Below, one piece after another: positions 1 to 10,856 of a stretch of DNA of 64,000 nucleotides. Below the pieces are notes generated by a model. It saw only the letters and a list, made by a program, of their open reading frames with translations. It was not told the origin of the DNA and searched no databases. The number at the start of each line of letters is the position of its first letter. Position 1 is the first letter of the stretch. Made by a program: the position numbers and the translations under genes. The DNA comes from Mariniflexile gromovii (GTDB taxonomy: Bacteria > Bacteroidota > Bacteroidia > Flavobacteriales > Flavobacteriaceae), in NCBI RefSeq assembly GCF_017814435.1, contig NZ_JAGJCB010000002.1, forward strand, positions 186,001 to 250,000, written 5' to 3'.

Positions 1-70
1 TCTCTTGAATTAGCGCTTTAAACTCGGCTAAATCTTTATCTGGATATCTTACGTTTAAATCTGAACTCAT
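1..70 (-). CDS. TraR/DksA-type zinc finger protein, N-terminal fragment
   Basis: This is the first 23 codons of a gene that runs off the left edge. It starts with ATG at 68-70 and reads MSSDLNVRYPDKDLAEFK, with no stop before the edge. The start lies 4 bp after the ileS stop codon, so the two are probably co-transcribed. In Flavobacteriaceae the gene following ileS is commonly a short TraR/DksA C4 zinc-finger protein, a regulator that binds the RNA polymerase secondary channel. The acidic, helical N-terminus fits, but the zinc finger is outside the window. The identification therefore rests mainly on gene order. Confidence 0.55.
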   Translation of the reverse strand, partial: MSSDLNVRYPDKDLAEFKALIQE

Positions 71-74
71 AATC

Positions 75-3000
75 TTAATGTTTTTGTATAAATAATTTAG
101 TATTTACATCATCAAATGCAATGTCTATACCATTTTCTAATTTATCAATAATTTGAAGGTCTTCAGTTAGTGTTTCTGCTTTAATATACGAAATATTTGT
201 GTTTATAGCTGTAACTATTTGAACATCATTTTGTAATTTAACATCTATTCGGTCTGTTACCTCAAAACCTGAATCTTTTCGTAAATTTTGAATACGATTT
301 ACAAGTTCTCTGGCAACACCTTCCATTTTTAAATCTTCAGAAATGGTTACATCTAAAGCAACGGTTAAATTACCTTCGTTTGCCACCAACCAGCCTTCAA
401 TATCTTGTGACGTAATTTCTACATCTTCTAGGGCTAAAGTTATATTTTTTCCATTAACTTCAATATCCAAAACGCCATTTTGTTCGATTTTGTTAATATC
501 TTCTGCCGAAAAGTTAGTAACTGCTCCAGCAATGGCTTTCATGTCCTTTCCAAAACGTGGCCCCAGGGTTTTAAAGTTCGGTTTTATTTGTTTTACCAAG
601 ATATCTGAAGCTTCTTCTAAAAGTTCAATTTCCTTTACGTTTACTTCATGTTTTATTAAATCGGAAACCGCTAAAATCTCTTCCTTTTGCTGTTTACTAG
701 TTACAGGAATCATTATTTTTTGAAGTGGCTGACGAACTTTAATCTTTTCTTTGGCTCGAAGCGATAATACCAAAGACGAAATGGTTTGTGCCGCTTCCAT
801 TTTGCGCTCCAAACTCTTATCTACAACCGAAGCGTCATATTTTGGAAATTCTGCTAAATGCACACTTTCAAACATTTCTTTTTGGGTGGCTGCATTTAAA
901 TCTAAATACAATCTATCCATAAAGAATGGTGCTATGGGCGCGCCTAACTTCGCAATAGTTACCATACATGTATAAAGTGTTTGGTATGCCGAAATTTTAT
1001 CTTGCCCATAATCGCCCTTCCAAAAACGTCTTCTACATAAACGCACATACCAGTTACTTAGGTAATCTTGTGTGAAATCTGAAATAGCGCGTGCTGCTTT
1101 TGTTGGTTCGTACTCCGCATAAAACGCATCAACTTTTTTAATTAATGTGTTTAATTCTGAAAGGATCCATCTATCAATTTCTGGGCGTTCATTTATAGCA
1201 ATTTCCGCTTCACTATAATTGAAACTATCCAAATTTGCATATAGCTGAAAGAACGAATACGTATTATAAAGTGTTCCGAAGAATTTACGTTTTACTTCTT
1301 CAACACCTTCCAAATCGAATTTTAAATTATCCCAAGGGTTGGCATTCGAAATCATGTACCAACGTGTAGCATCGGCGCCATACGTTGTCAAGGTTTCAAA
1401 AGGATCGATGGCATTCCCTAAACGCTTGGACATTTTTTGTCCGTTTTTATCCAACACCAATCCGTTAGACACCACGTTTTTATAGGCAACCGAATCGAAC
1501 ACCATGGTTGCAATAGCATGCAGTGTATAGAACCAACCACGTGTTTGGTCAACCCCTTCTGCAATAAAATCAGCTGGATAAGATGTGCCTTTATTAATTA
1601 AATCTTTGTTTTCAAACGGGTAATGCCATTGTGCATACGGCATGGAACCGGAATCGAACCAAACATCAATCAAATCACTTTCGCGTTTCATTGGCTTTCC
1701 GGAAGCCGAAACCAACACGATGTCATCCACAATGTTTTTATGCAAATCGATTTTTGCATAGTTCTCTTCAGAATTGTTCCCAACTTCAAAATCTTCAAAA
1801 ATAGCTTTTGAAAGCACACCTGCTGAAACTGCTTTTTGCATCTCCTTTTTCAACTCTTCAACAGAACCGATACAGATTTCCTCTTTACCATCTTCGGTTC
1901 TCCAAATTGGTAATGGAATGCCCCAGTAACGAGACCGCGATAAATTCCAATCGTTGGCATTTGCTAACCAGTTTCCAAAACGACCTGTACCCGTTGCTTT
2001 TGGCTTCCAGTTGATGGTTTCGTTCAATTCGAACATACGCTCTTTAATATCGGTTACTTTAATAAACCAAGAATCTAACGGGTAGTAAAGAATCGGTTTA
2101 TCGGTTCTCCAGCAGTTTGGATAACTGTGTTTGTATTTTTCAACCTTAAAGGCTTTGTTTTCTTCTTTTAATTTGATGGCAATCTCAACATCTACCGAAC
2201 GTTCTGGTGCTTCACCATCGTTATAATATTCATTCTTCACATATTTACCGGCATACTCCCCCATTTCTGGACGGAATTTACCTTGTAAATCTACCAAAGG
2301 CACTAAATTTCCGTTTTCATCTTTTACCAACATAGGTGGCACTTCGGGAGTTGCTTGTTTAGCAACCAAAGCATCATCGGCACCAAAAGTTGGTGCGGTG
2401 TGTACAATTCCTGTTCCATCTTCGGTGGTAACGAAATCTCCCGAAATGACTCTAAATGCATTTTCTGGATTATCGTTTGGAAGTGCGTAAGGCAATAATT
2501 GTTCGTAGGTGATGCCTACTAAATCTTTACCAATAAATTCTTTAACGATGTAAAAAGGGATTTTTTTATCGTTTGCATTATAGCCTGATAATTCCTCTTT
2601 TGTTTCAACTTGATTAAACTTTCCTGCAAATTGATAAGGCACTAATTTTTTTGCCAGAACCACATTGATAGGCTCAAAAGTATATTGGTTGAATGTTTGA
2701 ACCAGTACATATTCAATTTTTGGACCAACGGTTAACGCTGTGTTACTTGGCAATGTCCAAGGTGTGGTGGTCCAAGCTAAAAAGTGAATATCGCCTTCGT
2801 TTTGTAAAAAATCCGGTAACGATGCTGGTTTTGCTTTAAACTGCGCTACAACAGTGGTATCTGTTACATCTTGATAAGTTCCTGGTTGGTTCAGCTCGTG
2901 TGAGCTTAAACCTGTTCCTGCTTTTGGCGAATAGGGCTGAATGGTATAGCCTTTATACAATAAGTTTTTATTGTAAATTTCTTTTAGCAACCACCAAACA

Positions 3001-3479
3001 CTTTCCATATATTTTGGTTCGTAGGTAATGTATGGGTCGTCCATATCTACCCAATAACCCATTTTTTGGGTTAGGTCGTTCCAAACATCGGTGTAACGCA
3101 TTACGGCTTTACGGCAAGCAGCGTTATAATCTTCTACCGAAATGGTTTTGCCAATATCTTCTTTGGTAATGCCCAATTCTTTTTCAACACCCAATTCAAT
3201 AGGTAAACCGTGTGTATCCCAACCTGCTTTACGCTTTACTTGATACCCTTTCATGGTTTTGTAACGCGGAAAAATATCTTTAATGGCACGTGCTAAAACG
3301 TGGTGCACACCCGGTAAACCGTTTGCAGAAGGTGGCCCTTCAAAAAACACAAACGATTCGTTGTTCTCTCTTGTAGAAACACTTTTTTCAAAAATGTTGT
3401 TTTCTTGCCAATAGCTAAGAATCTCTTCTGCTACTTTTGGTAAGTCAAGTCCTTTGTATTCAGGAAATTTCATGCTCAT
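75..3479 (-). CDS. ileS: Isoleucyl-tRNA synthetase, IleRS2 (eukaryote-like) type
   Basis: Class I aminoacyl-tRNA synthetase that charges tRNA-Ile in the cytoplasm. The 1134 residues are full length. The ATP-binding signature KMSKR is near residues 681-685, and an inserted editing (CP1) domain spans about 200-400. The C-terminal anticodon-binding part is long and lacks the C-terminal zinc finger of E. coli-type IleRS, which places it in the IleRS2 clade. The usual HIGH motif is not present: residues 57-60 read GVHH within GLPGVHHVLAR, so the first and third positions of HxGH are exchanged. This swap has been described in some bacterial IleRS2 enzymes and linked to extreme mupirocin resistance. 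A second ATG lies two codons after the chosen one. Confidence 0.97.
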   Translation of the reverse strand: MSMKFPEYKGLDLPKVAEEILSYWQENNIFEKSVSTRENNESFVFFEGPPSANGLPGVHHVLARAIKDIFPRYKTMKGYQVKRKAGWDTHGLPIELGVEKELGITKEDIGKTISVEDYNAACRKAVMRYTDVWNDLTQKMGYWVDMDDPYITYEPKYMESVWWLLKEIYNKNLLYKGYTIQPYSPKAGTGLSSHELNQPGTYQDVTDTTVVAQFKAKPASLPDFLQNEGDIHFLAWTTTPWTLPSNTALTVGPKIEYVLVQTFNQYTFEPINVVLAKKLVPYQFAGKFNQVETKEELSGYNANDKKIPFYIVKEFIGKDLVGITYEQLLPYALPNDNPENAFRVISGDFVTTEDGTGIVHTAPTFGADDALVAKQATPEVPPMLVKDENGNLVPLVDLQGKFRPEMGEYAGKYVKNEYYNDGEAPERSVDVEIAIKLKEENKAFKVEKYKHSYPNCWRTDKPILYYPLDSWFIKVTDIKERMFELNETINWKPKATGTGRFGNWLANANDWNLSRSRYWGIPLPIWRTEDGKEEICIGSVEELKKEMQKAVSAGVLSKAIFEDFEVGNNSEENYAKIDLHKNIVDDIVLVSASGKPMKRESDLIDVWFDSGSMPYAQWHYPFENKDLINKGTSYPADFIAEGVDQTRGWFYTLHAIATMVFDSVAYKNVVSNGLVLDKNGQKMSKRLGNAIDPFETLTTYGADATRWYMISNANPWDNLKFDLEGVEEVKRKFFGTLYNTYSFFQLYANLDSFNYSEAEIAINERPEIDRWILSELNTLIKKVDAFYAEYEPTKAARAISDFTQDYLSNWYVRLCRRRFWKGDYGQDKISAYQTLYTCMVTIAKLGAPIAPFFMDRLYLDLNAATQKEMFESVHLAEFPKYDASVVDKSLERKMEAAQTISSLVLSLRAKEKIKVRQPLQKIMIPVTSKQQKEEILAVSDLIKHEVNVKEIELLEEASDILVKQIKPNFKTLGPRFGKDMKAIAGAVTNFSAEDINKIEQNGVLDIEVNGKNITLALEDVEITSQDIEGWLVANEGNLTVALDVTISEDLKMEGVARELVNRIQNLRKDSGFEVTDRIDVKLQNDVQIVTAINTNISYIKAETLTEDLQIIDKLENGIDIAFDDVNTKLFIQKH

Positions 3480-3573
3480 TATATCAAATTTCTTTTCGAG
3501 GTGCGAAATTAAGGAATTTTACTAAAACAGCATGTCTTAATTCGATTTTTGACAACTTAAAGAAACAAATTTA

Positions 3574-3777
3574 TTAATCTCCATTTCTAAAATTGTTTCT
3601 ATTTAAAATAACTTCAATTGTTTTTGATAATGGAAGTACTTGAAGTAAGGATTTTAAAGCCTTATTAACTTCTCTCATTTTTTTTATTGGCATTATCCAA
3701 TATATCAAAAGAATTATGATAAATGTTGAGCAAAAAATTAAAATTATATATTCCATTGTTAACCATTTTAATAACAC
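3574..3777 (-). CDS. Small single-span membrane protein, unknown
   Basis: A 67-residue reading frame lies 94 bp upstream of ileS on the same strand. Residues 8-30 (MEYIILIFCSTFIIILLIYW) form one strong hydrophobic segment, followed by a basic stretch with KK and R residues and a short amphipathic tail. It therefore looks like a single-pass inner-membrane protein with a small cytoplasmic tail. Met8 is an equally good start because it sits directly before the membrane segment. I do not recognise the family, and the surrounding DNA is very AT-rich, so a chance frame is possible. Confidence 0.4.
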   Translation of the reverse strand: MLLKWLTMEYIILIFCSTFIIILLIYWIMPIKKMREVNKALKSLLQVLPLSKTIEVILNRNNFRNGD

Positions 3778-3943
3778 AAAATTAATTCATTAAAAGTGAA
3801 TTAATTATCTTTTACATGTTTTGATGGTTAACTTGTCTTTAACAAAAAAGTGTTAACAACTCATACTATTATATATAATTACAAAATTAATTTAAAGACT
3901 TTTCAATTTCTTACCTACATCACACCTTAGATCCTATAATCAT

Positions 3944-3977
3944 AAAAAAAGCCCAAACATATATTTGGGCTTTTTTT
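3944..3977. terminator. Bidirectional rho-independent terminator
   Basis: A 7-bp perfect stem (GCCCAAA/TTTGGGC, 3951-3957 with 3964-3970) has a 6-nt loop, with A7 before it and T7 after it. It works in either direction and sits 24 bp past the stop of the large secreted protein on the minus strand. Confidence 0.8.
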
Positions 3978-4001
3978 AAACTAACACAAACTTTTATAAA
4001 A

Positions 4002-7000
4002 CTAATTAACAATTATTTTTTTGGTTATTACTTCTCCCGTTTGCGACCTAAACCAAGCAACATATGCACCTGCGGACAGATTGACCAATTTCAGCCCACT
4101 GTTCAAGGTTTCTTGGGATACATTGCCAAACTCCTGCACTATTTGACCGCGCATATTCACGATGGCCAATTTATCTATGGACGCACTTAGTTTTTTACCA
4201 TACAAGGTATTCGTCGTGTTTTGATAGTAAATAAAGTTTTGGGCGGTTGCAATTTCTTCCGCGCTTAAACTTTGCTGTTTTGATTGGAAAACGATCTCAA
4301 ACCTGGTATTGAACTTTCCCTGTGCCGATGTAAACCTGTAGGCCGTATTCTGCCTTAAATTGAAATAGGTTCCCGTTGTATTGTCCCTTAAATAGACTTC
4401 TTGATCGGCATCCATATTTTCAAACTCGGTGGCACTGATTTCAAAAGTATTGTTCGCTGAAGATTTGAAATTCAGGGAAACCACTTTATCACTTTTTATA
4501 GCTCCGTATGCCTGCATATTCATGTTCTTGCCTTCAAAATTCAGGTTAAAATCATTGGTGCTGCCATCAAAACATTCGGAATCGTACCCGTAATCATATC
4601 CATCACTGGTAGTTTCGCTAAAACCTAAAACGAGCTCTCTTCGCATTTTTGGACCAACTATCGAATTGAATTCCAAGCGTATTTTTTTCATATCACCTGT
4701 TTGTTCTGTTTTAGCTGTTTCTGTACCAGTAGTGCTTTTCGATTTTGAACCGGTTGATTTTAAAAATGTCGAACCCCTACTATAAGTACCATCGGCATCC
4801 GCTTCTTTAATAAAAACACGTTGGCTATTGTTGAACACTACGTTTCCACTTGCGATAATCTCGGTCATGAACGCTTGACCGATTGGAAGGTATCTTGAAG
4901 GCTTTTCGGTACCTTCTTGGTTTCCTGTACTGGCTCCGCTTAAGCCTACAAATTGGGACGCCCTTACCGAACCTAGTTTATTTACTTGGGCATAGCCTCC
5001 TTTATATTGGTCTAAATAATGGGAATCGCCTGCCCATTGTTGCCATATCAATAAAGATCCATCTATAATGCCAGCGTTATCATCAATGAACTTATGGATA
5101 TCCAAGGCGGACGGATATGGGTTCCCTAAAAGATATTCCGTTTTAGATACTGAGGCAACAGAACCCGGGCCACCTTTATCGGTAACACTCACTAGGATGG
5201 TTCCGTTGTTAGGTTTTCCTTCAAATATATACTGCTGTTCCAAACCGGCATTCCCTGTACCTTTTTGGCTGTAACCAACACCCGGATTTAGGTCCGCACT
5301 TGTTGTTAAAGATTTCCAGTCCCAATAGGTCAATCCATTTTTATAGGTATACAACCAAACGGTACTAATTTTACCTACCTGATCATAAGCCGATGTAAAT
5401 TGAAAATTGGTGCCTATTTCGTTTTTTATCATATTTAGTTTGAAAGGTGTATTATTGGCATTGTTGCTTGCCGTATTATTATCTGTTAAACTGGTTGCCT
5501 TTTTGGTACCTATAGGTGAGGACCAATAGTTATACCTGTATTTATTGGATGTCCCTTCTTGACGTCTTAACAACTTACCTTCAGCTGAAGTAACGAGATC
5601 ACTAGTACTTGTTTGTATTAATTGAGAGTCATTCAATAAATCTAAAGTACCATTTAACTCTAAATACCAGCTGTTTCGTATTTCATTATCTCCCGTTACT
5701 GTTAGGGTTTTGTTATTATCAATAATGAGCCCTACTGTTTTTATTGAACTATTAACAGTAATATTATTTGATATTTTAACTATTCCATATTCTTTAGTAG
5801 CGGTGGTATTTTCAATATCCCAAACATCCCCATGTAACCAAATATTGGCACTTTCCCAATTTCCATCAAATCCGGTTATATAGGGCATGGGTGCTGTTTG
5901 CTCCATTACGGTTCCAATATTATACAAGGTAAGGGAACGGTTATTACCAGAATAATCTGTTGTTTTGTTGTTTTTAATACTGGTCATTGGGTAATAAGCT
6001 ATTAAATTCTCCCATAACATTATGCTACCTGTCGCAGTATCAGCAATATCTTTAGCAATTACAGAACCTTTAACATTTCCATTATTGTTTTCAATTTCTT
6101 GATAAATCATTTGTTGAATTTGACTATCGGTTAACTCTTTATTAAATACCCTTACCTCGTCTACTTCTCCTTTGAAGTAATCATTATTTTTGGATTTATT
6201 AGAAAACCTCCCAATTTCAAAAGTATTATTGGCCTCCGAACTTTGAGCAATAGCATACCCATTATATGTACTGTTAGAATCAACCAACTTTCCATCAATA
6301 TAAAGTTTTAAAACCCCTGTTGTGCTGGAAAAACTTCCTGCAATATGATGCCATTCATCAAAGTTAATACTACAACTACTACAATCTCCTACTTTCTTAT
6401 TAGACACTTTAGTTGTACTTATTGTAAACATTGGGATATTTCCATTTTTCAACCAGATTTTACACGCCACATCTTCACCAGCAATAGTCATATCTTTTGA
6501 ATTTCCAGAATCAGACTTTACCCATGCCATAATTGTAACATCGTTTAATCCTTTAATAAAACCGGCTCCAGATAGGTAGTCATCATTACCATCAAAATAC
6601 AAATTAGCAACCTCTGGCACATTAAGCATAGTAAAAACGGCATCTCTAAAATCTACATCACCACCTGAATTGACATCACCGTCTGCATCTGGTAACAAAC
6701 TTGGGTTGTTAATATTTCCATTTACATCCGCATAACCAGAAGTTATATCTGTATTATCATCTAACCCATCAAAATCAGAATCTTTGCCCGCAAGTGTTAA
6801 TCCTGCTTCAATAGTATCATTTCCACCTTCGTTATCTGAATCTAAATCTAAATAATCTGGATTATCTGTTCCATCTGTATTTACAGGAACTAAACCCGTC
6901 GCATAATTAGAGTCGACCCCTTTTGAATCCACAGAACCTGAAGGTGCCACATACCCAATTGTATTTTGAGCTTCAATATTATCGGGAATACCGTCTCCAT

Positions 7001-9005
7001 CACTATCTAAATCTAAATAATTTGGTATATAATCGGCATCATCTAAACTTTCTTTAACTACATAATTCACTGTACCTGAATTAGGAGACGCTTGAACAGC
7101 ATCTGGAATCCCATCGGTACCAACACTTCCATTTACAACGCCGTTTGTATGTGTCTTCCCATGACCCGCTTCTTCAGCATCTAAAATACCATCATTATCA
7201 CTATCTAAGTCATAAATATTAGCTATTCCGTCGCCATCACTATCTAGATTTGAGTTAGAAACCTTTACGGAACCCTCATCGAAGTTTGAGTAATCGGACA
7301 TTGTAACAACATAAGAATAAGTGCCTGGTGATAGTGTTACCGTTCCTTGAACTAAGGTCCAAGGTGTTTTTGCCGATGATCCGTTTTGAACTGGAAGTGC
7401 TATGGTTCCAGTATCTTTAATTAAAGTGGCTCCCATTTTATTATTTCCAACACCTGAATATATTGAAATTTTAGCCGTTGCTGTATTATTATTATCCCTT
7501 GGTGAAAAATAACCAGAGAACGTAATATTGTTAGTAGAAGTAACTGTAAAGGTTTGATATATATCGGCATTACCATTAATATCAAAATAATGCTGATTAA
7601 ATTCAACTGTATTAGTATTTGGGTTAGCATCAAAGGGTGGTCCTCCATTACCATAATTGTAAGCACCACCATTTACTCTAACAACATTAGGCGTTCCACC
7701 CGATCCAAATTCACCTGGAATAAGAATCCAAGGTAAAATAGTGTTAGCATTTACACCTTGGGCTGCTTGATTGTTACCATTACTTGTAACAGGCACATTT
7801 TCAAAGCCACCGTAGCTTAGAATATTATTTTCTTCGCTATCTAAAATACCATCGTTATCATTATCCAAATCTACCGAATCTTCTATTCCATCACCATCAG
7901 TATCTATAATTTTTGGAATGATATTTATTTTATAATCTTCTATTTCACCTGATGCATATCCAAAAAGACATGAGGTATAAGAGTTATTGCTACTGGTCCT
8001 AAAAGCAACACGCATTCTAGACAACCCAATTTCTGCTGTATTAGGAACTGGAATGCTAATAGGCACAACTAGAGTTTTATTACCACTTACATTACTTGTG
8101 CTTTTTGCGCTAAACACAAACCGTTCAGTACTTTCGTTGAAATTATTATGAGTACTTTCATTAAAATTCATCCAGACAATTACGCTATTTGTGTCTGTAT
8201 TCCATCCATTTAAGGTCACGGTAACACTACCCGATATAGTTTCTCCTTGAGTTATATCTGTAGATTGGCTGGATGTATAATCTGAATAAGCACCTGTTGT
8301 CCCTGTAGTTGTCTTATTAATACTTCCAAGGGTTACTTTGGAAATATAATTAACATTAAAATTTCCCATTTCACTTGGAGTACAGTATGTAGCTGCATGA
8401 TCTCCATTTGTAGGTGTTGTTCCTGGCAATGTGTCTGTAGAACTTGTTGTAAGATTAATTTGATAATCTTCAATCTCTCCTGCTACATTTTTAAAGTCAC
8501 AAGAGGTATATGTTCTATTATCGGCCGTTTTAAAACCAATTCTTATTCTTGAAAGTCCTAAATTTGCTGATGCAGGAACTGGAATACTAATAGGTACATT
8601 TATAACTTTGATACCACTTACATTTGTACCATCTTGTACTGTAAATGAAAATTCCTCTCCACTATCTTGAAAATCATCGTCTGTATTTTCATTAAAATTC
8701 ATCCAAACGATCAATTTGTTAGCGTCAGTATTCCATCCATCAATTGTTACACTTACTGTACCTGTAAATGTTTCCCCCACCTTAATATTTGTTGCTGATA
8801 TAGATGAATAATATGTATAGCCTCCTGTAGTACCAGAACTAGCATTATTAATACCCGCAAATTTAACATTTGATATATAATTGGTATTATAAGTATTAAT
8901 CTTAGTTGGGGTACAATATTGAGCAAATATATTACTCGAAGAAAAGAGTCCAAAAAAAAGCAATAATAATATTGCACCACGAGAGTTAACGTAATTTGTT
9001 TTCAT
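4002..9005 (-). CDS. Large secreted GEVED/thrombospondin-3/LamG protein with T9SS sorting domain
   Basis: The 1667-residue protein starts with a signal peptide ending near FAQ at residue 29. Two related GEVED-type domains follow (about 30-180 and 205-360), each ending in the GEIEDY signature. Next come Asp-rich thrombospondin type 3-like repeats such as DSDGDGIPD at about 368-392 and 585-745, split by a jelly-roll-like region. A laminin-G/concanavalin-like domain spans about 800-965. The last 75 residues look like a type A T9SS C-terminal sorting domain, with [11 protein letters not shown] and a terminal KKIIVN. The inferred role is a calcium-binding surface adhesin or polymer binder, exported by Sec and then the type IX system. 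It is monocistronic and followed by a strong terminator. The ligand is unknown. Confidence 0.88.
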   Translation of the reverse strand: MKTNYVNSRGAILLLLFFGLFSSSNIFAQYCTPTKINTYNTNYISNVKFAGINNASSGTTGGYTYYSSISATNIKVGETFTGTVSVTIDGWNTDANKLIVWMNFNENTDDDFQDSGEEFSFTVQDGTNVSGIKVINVPISIPVPASANLGLSRIRIGFKTADNRTYTSCDFKNVAGEIEDYQINLTTSSTDTLPGTTPTNGDHAATYCTPSEMGNFNVNYISKVTLGSINKTTTGTTGAYSDYTSSQSTDITQGETISGSVTVTLNGWNTDTNSVIVWMNFNESTHNNFNESTERFVFSAKSTSNVSGNKTLVVPISIPVPNTAEIGLSRMRVAFRTSSNNSYTSCLFGYASGEIEDYKINIIPKIIDTDGDGIEDSVDLDNDNDGILDSEENNILSYGGFENVPVTSNGNNQAAQGVNANTILPWILIPGEFGSGGTPNVVRVNGGAYNYGNGGPPFDANPNTNTVEFNQHYFDINGNADIYQTFTVTSTNNITFSGYFSPRDNNNTATAKISIYSGVGNNKMGATLIKDTGTIALPVQNGSSAKTPWTLVQGTVTLSPGTYSYVVTMSDYSNFDEGSVKVSNSNLDSDGDGIANIYDLDSDNDGILDAEEAGHGKTHTNGVVNGSVGTDGIPDAVQASPNSGTVNYVVKESLDDADYIPNYLDLDSDGDGIPDNIEAQNTIGYVAPSGSVDSKGVDSNYATGLVPVNTDGTDNPDYLDLDSDNEGGNDTIEAGLTLAGKDSDFDGLDDNTDITSGYADVNGNINNPSLLPDADGDVNSGGDVDFRDAVFTMLNVPEVANLYFDGNDDYLSGAGFIKGLNDVTIMAWVKSDSGNSKDMTIAGEDVACKIWLKNGNIPMFTISTTKVSNKKVGDCSSCSINFDEWHHIAGSFSSTTGVLKLYIDGKLVDSNSTYNGYAIAQSSEANNTFEIGRFSNKSKNNDYFKGEVDEVRVFNKELTDSQIQQMIYQEIENNNGNVKGSVIAKDIADTATGSIMLWENLIAYYPMTSIKNNKTTDYSGNNRSLTLYNIGTVMEQTAPMPYITGFDGNWESANIWLHGDVWDIENTTATKEYGIVKISNNITVNSSIKTVGLIIDNNKTLTVTGDNEIRNSWYLELNGTLDLLNDSQLIQTSTSDLVTSAEGKLLRRQEGTSNKYRYNYWSSPIGTKKATSLTDNNTASNNANNTPFKLNMIKNEIGTNFQFTSAYDQVGKISTVWLYTYKNGLTYWDWKSLTTSADLNPGVGYSQKGTGNAGLEQQYIFEGKPNNGTILVSVTDKGGPGSVASVSKTEYLLGNPYPSALDIHKFIDDNAGIIDGSLLIWQQWAGDSHYLDQYKGGYAQVNKLGSVRASQFVGLSGASTGNQEGTEKPSRYLPIGQAFMTEIIASGNVVFNNSQRVFIKEADADGTYSRGSTFLKSTGSKSKSTTGTETAKTEQTGDMKKIRLEFNSIVGPKMRRELVLGFSETTSDGYDYGYDSECFDGSTNDFNLNFEGKNMNMQAYGAIKSDKVVSLNFKSSANNTFEISATEFENMDADQEVYLRDNTTGTYFNLRQNTAYRFTSAQGKFNTRFEIVFQSKQQSLSAEEIATAQNFIYYQNTTNTLYGKKLSASIDKLAIVNMRGQIVQEFGNVSQETLNSGLKLVNLSAGAYVAWFRSQTGEVITKKIIVN

Positions 9006-9429
9006 AGGTTATTCATCATTGTATAGCTTGGGGCTATTTAATATTAACGATACTAACGTAAATTTCAGTAAAATGGATTTAAAAAAATCTTTGAGGGAAG
9101 ATTATTAATTACAAAACACTTTTATTATGCTTATAATCAAATACAATGCAATATTAAAGTATATTTTTTCTTATAAAAAAAAAGACTGTTTTTTTTCGAT
9201 ATAACATATCAAAAAAACCTTTAAATGCACCATTAAAATATTAAGTGCAAAAAAAAAGGTTGAATTACTTTTTAAACTTTCAAAATAAAAAGATACTCAT
9301 AATAATATGTTTTGTAATAATTGAACAATATTAAATAAAAAAACCGACAAAACATAAAAAAAGTACGTTTAAACGCTACTTTTTAAGGATAAAGTGTTTT
9401 TTTAATAAAATATTGGGGTTTCAACGATT
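9006..9429. other. AT-rich gene-less spacer
   Basis: This 424-bp stretch separates radA from the start of the large secreted protein. It is extremely AT-rich, with long A and T runs, and no reading frame of note on either strand. The right part holds the leader of nothing visible on the plus strand; the segment nearest 9000 must contain the minus-strand promoter of the secreted protein, but I see no clear TAnnTTTG. The only definite structure is the radA terminator hairpin at 9356-9384. Confidence 0.6.
9356..9384 (-). terminator. Probable radA terminator
   Basis: A near-perfect palindrome pairs AAAAAGTA with TACTTTTT around a CGTTTAAACG core, with one bulged base. It lies about 45 bp beyond the radA stop and ends in a T run on the minus strand. 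Confidence 0.55.
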
Positions 9430-10788
9430 TTAACTTAATTCTGAAATCAAGTCTTCGATCTTAGAAATCAATTGGATTTTTATCGCTGTATTCTTAAGAG
9501 TAATTTTATTGTACTTTGAAACGAAAATGGTTGAAAACCCTAATTTTTCAGCTTCTAAAATACGTTGTTCCACGCGTTGTACTGGGCGAATTTCACCAGA
9601 AAGTCCAACTTCGGCAGCAAAACAAAAGTCTTTTGGTAAAGCTACATCTTCATTTGACGATAAAATAGACGCCACTACAGCTAGATCTATGGCGGGATCA
9701 TCTACATTAATACCTCCTGTGATATTTAAAAACACATCTTTAGCTCCTAGACGGAAACCTGCACGTTTTTCTAAAACCGCTAACAGCATATTTAATCGCT
9801 TAGCATTAAAACCAGTGGCGCTACGTTGGGGCGTACCATAAACTGCCGTACTAACCAATGCCTGTACCTCAATCATTAAAGGGCGCATGCCCTCTAAAGT
9901 GGCAGCAATGGAGTTACCTGAAAGCTCTTCGTCTTTCTTTGATATTAAAATTTCTGATGGATTGGAAACTTCTCTCAATCCAGAGCCTTGCATCTCATAA
10001 ATACCCAGTTCATTCGTGGAACCAAATCGGTTTTTATGAGCACGCAGAATTCTAAAAACATGGTTACGGTCGCCTTCAAACTGCAAAACCGTATCTACCA
10101 TGTGTTCTAAAATTTTAGGGCCCGCAATGTTACCATCTTTTGTAATATGTCCAATTAACAAAACGGGGGTTGCCGTTTCTTTGGCAAATTTAATAAGCTC
10201 GGTAGTGCATTCTTTTATTTGTGAAATGCTTCCTGAAGATGATTCAATATAATCGCTGTGAAGGGTTTGGATGGAATCGATTATTACAATATCCGGTTCC
10301 AAAGCTTCAATTTGTTTGAAAATATTTTGCGTTTTTGTTTCAGTAAGAATATAACAATTGTTGTTTGTTGGGTTGATGCGTTCTGCACGCATTTTTATTT
10401 GTTTCTGGCTTTCTTCACCTGAAACATATAAGGTTTTATAAGGTAATTTTAATGAAATTTGAAGTAGCAATGTACTCTTTCCTATACCTGGCTCACCCCC
10501 CAAAAGTGTTAAGGACCCTGGCACAATGCCACCTCCAAGCACTCGATTAAATTCACCATCAAAGGTGTCTAATCTGGCTTCGTTTGAAACATCTATGTCT
10601 TTAATTCGTAGTGGCACAGAAGCTTTTTTCACTGAAGCTGTAGGCGATTTCCAATCACTTTTTTCAGGTGTCTGAATTACTTCTTCAACAATAGTATTCC
10701 ATTCTTTACAAGCATTACATTGACCTTGCCATTTGGCATATTGCGAACCGCAGTTCTGACAAAAAAAAGTGGTTTTTACTTTAGCCAT
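9430..10788 (-). CDS. radA: DNA repair protein RadA (Sms)
   Basis: RadA is a RecA-like ATPase that drives branch migration in recombinational repair and transformation. The 452 residues match the usual length. A C4 zinc finger uses Cys10, Cys13, Cys24 and Cys27. The Walker A motif GGEPGIGKST spans residues 97-106, and the RadA-specific KNRFG motif is near residue 253. The C-terminal third is Lon-protease-like, with AEVGLSGEIRPV. It lies 68 bp downstream of the esterase-fold gene on the same strand and may be co-transcribed with it. The order with panC, panD and the flippase-like gene nearby is common in Flavobacteriaceae. Confidence 0.96.
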   Translation of the reverse strand: MAKVKTTFFCQNCGSQYAKWQGQCNACKEWNTIVEEVIQTPEKSDWKSPTASVKKASVPLRIKDIDVSNEARLDTFDGEFNRVLGGGIVPGSLTLLGGEPGIGKSTLLLQISLKLPYKTLYVSGEESQKQIKMRAERINPTNNNCYILTETKTQNIFKQIEALEPDIVIIDSIQTLHSDYIESSSGSISQIKECTTELIKFAKETATPVLLIGHITKDGNIAGPKILEHMVDTVLQFEGDRNHVFRILRAHKNRFGSTNELGIYEMQGSGLREVSNPSEILISKKDEELSGNSIAATLEGMRPLMIEVQALVSTAVYGTPQRSATGFNAKRLNMLLAVLEKRAGFRLGAKDVFLNITGGINVDDPAIDLAVVASILSSNEDVALPKDFCFAAEVGLSGEIRPVQRVEQRILEAEKLGFSTIFVSKYNKITLKNTAIKIQLISKIEDLISELS

Positions 10789-10856
10789 TAATCATTTTGT
10801 AATTTGATGTTTCTATTTAAGAACACCGTTTTTCTTATTCTTTTGGAATTTCACTC

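Noticed and set aside
343-723. A 126-codon plus-strand frame inside ileS
   Set aside because: The minus-strand IleRS reading is uninterrupted and well conserved; this frame is its shadow.
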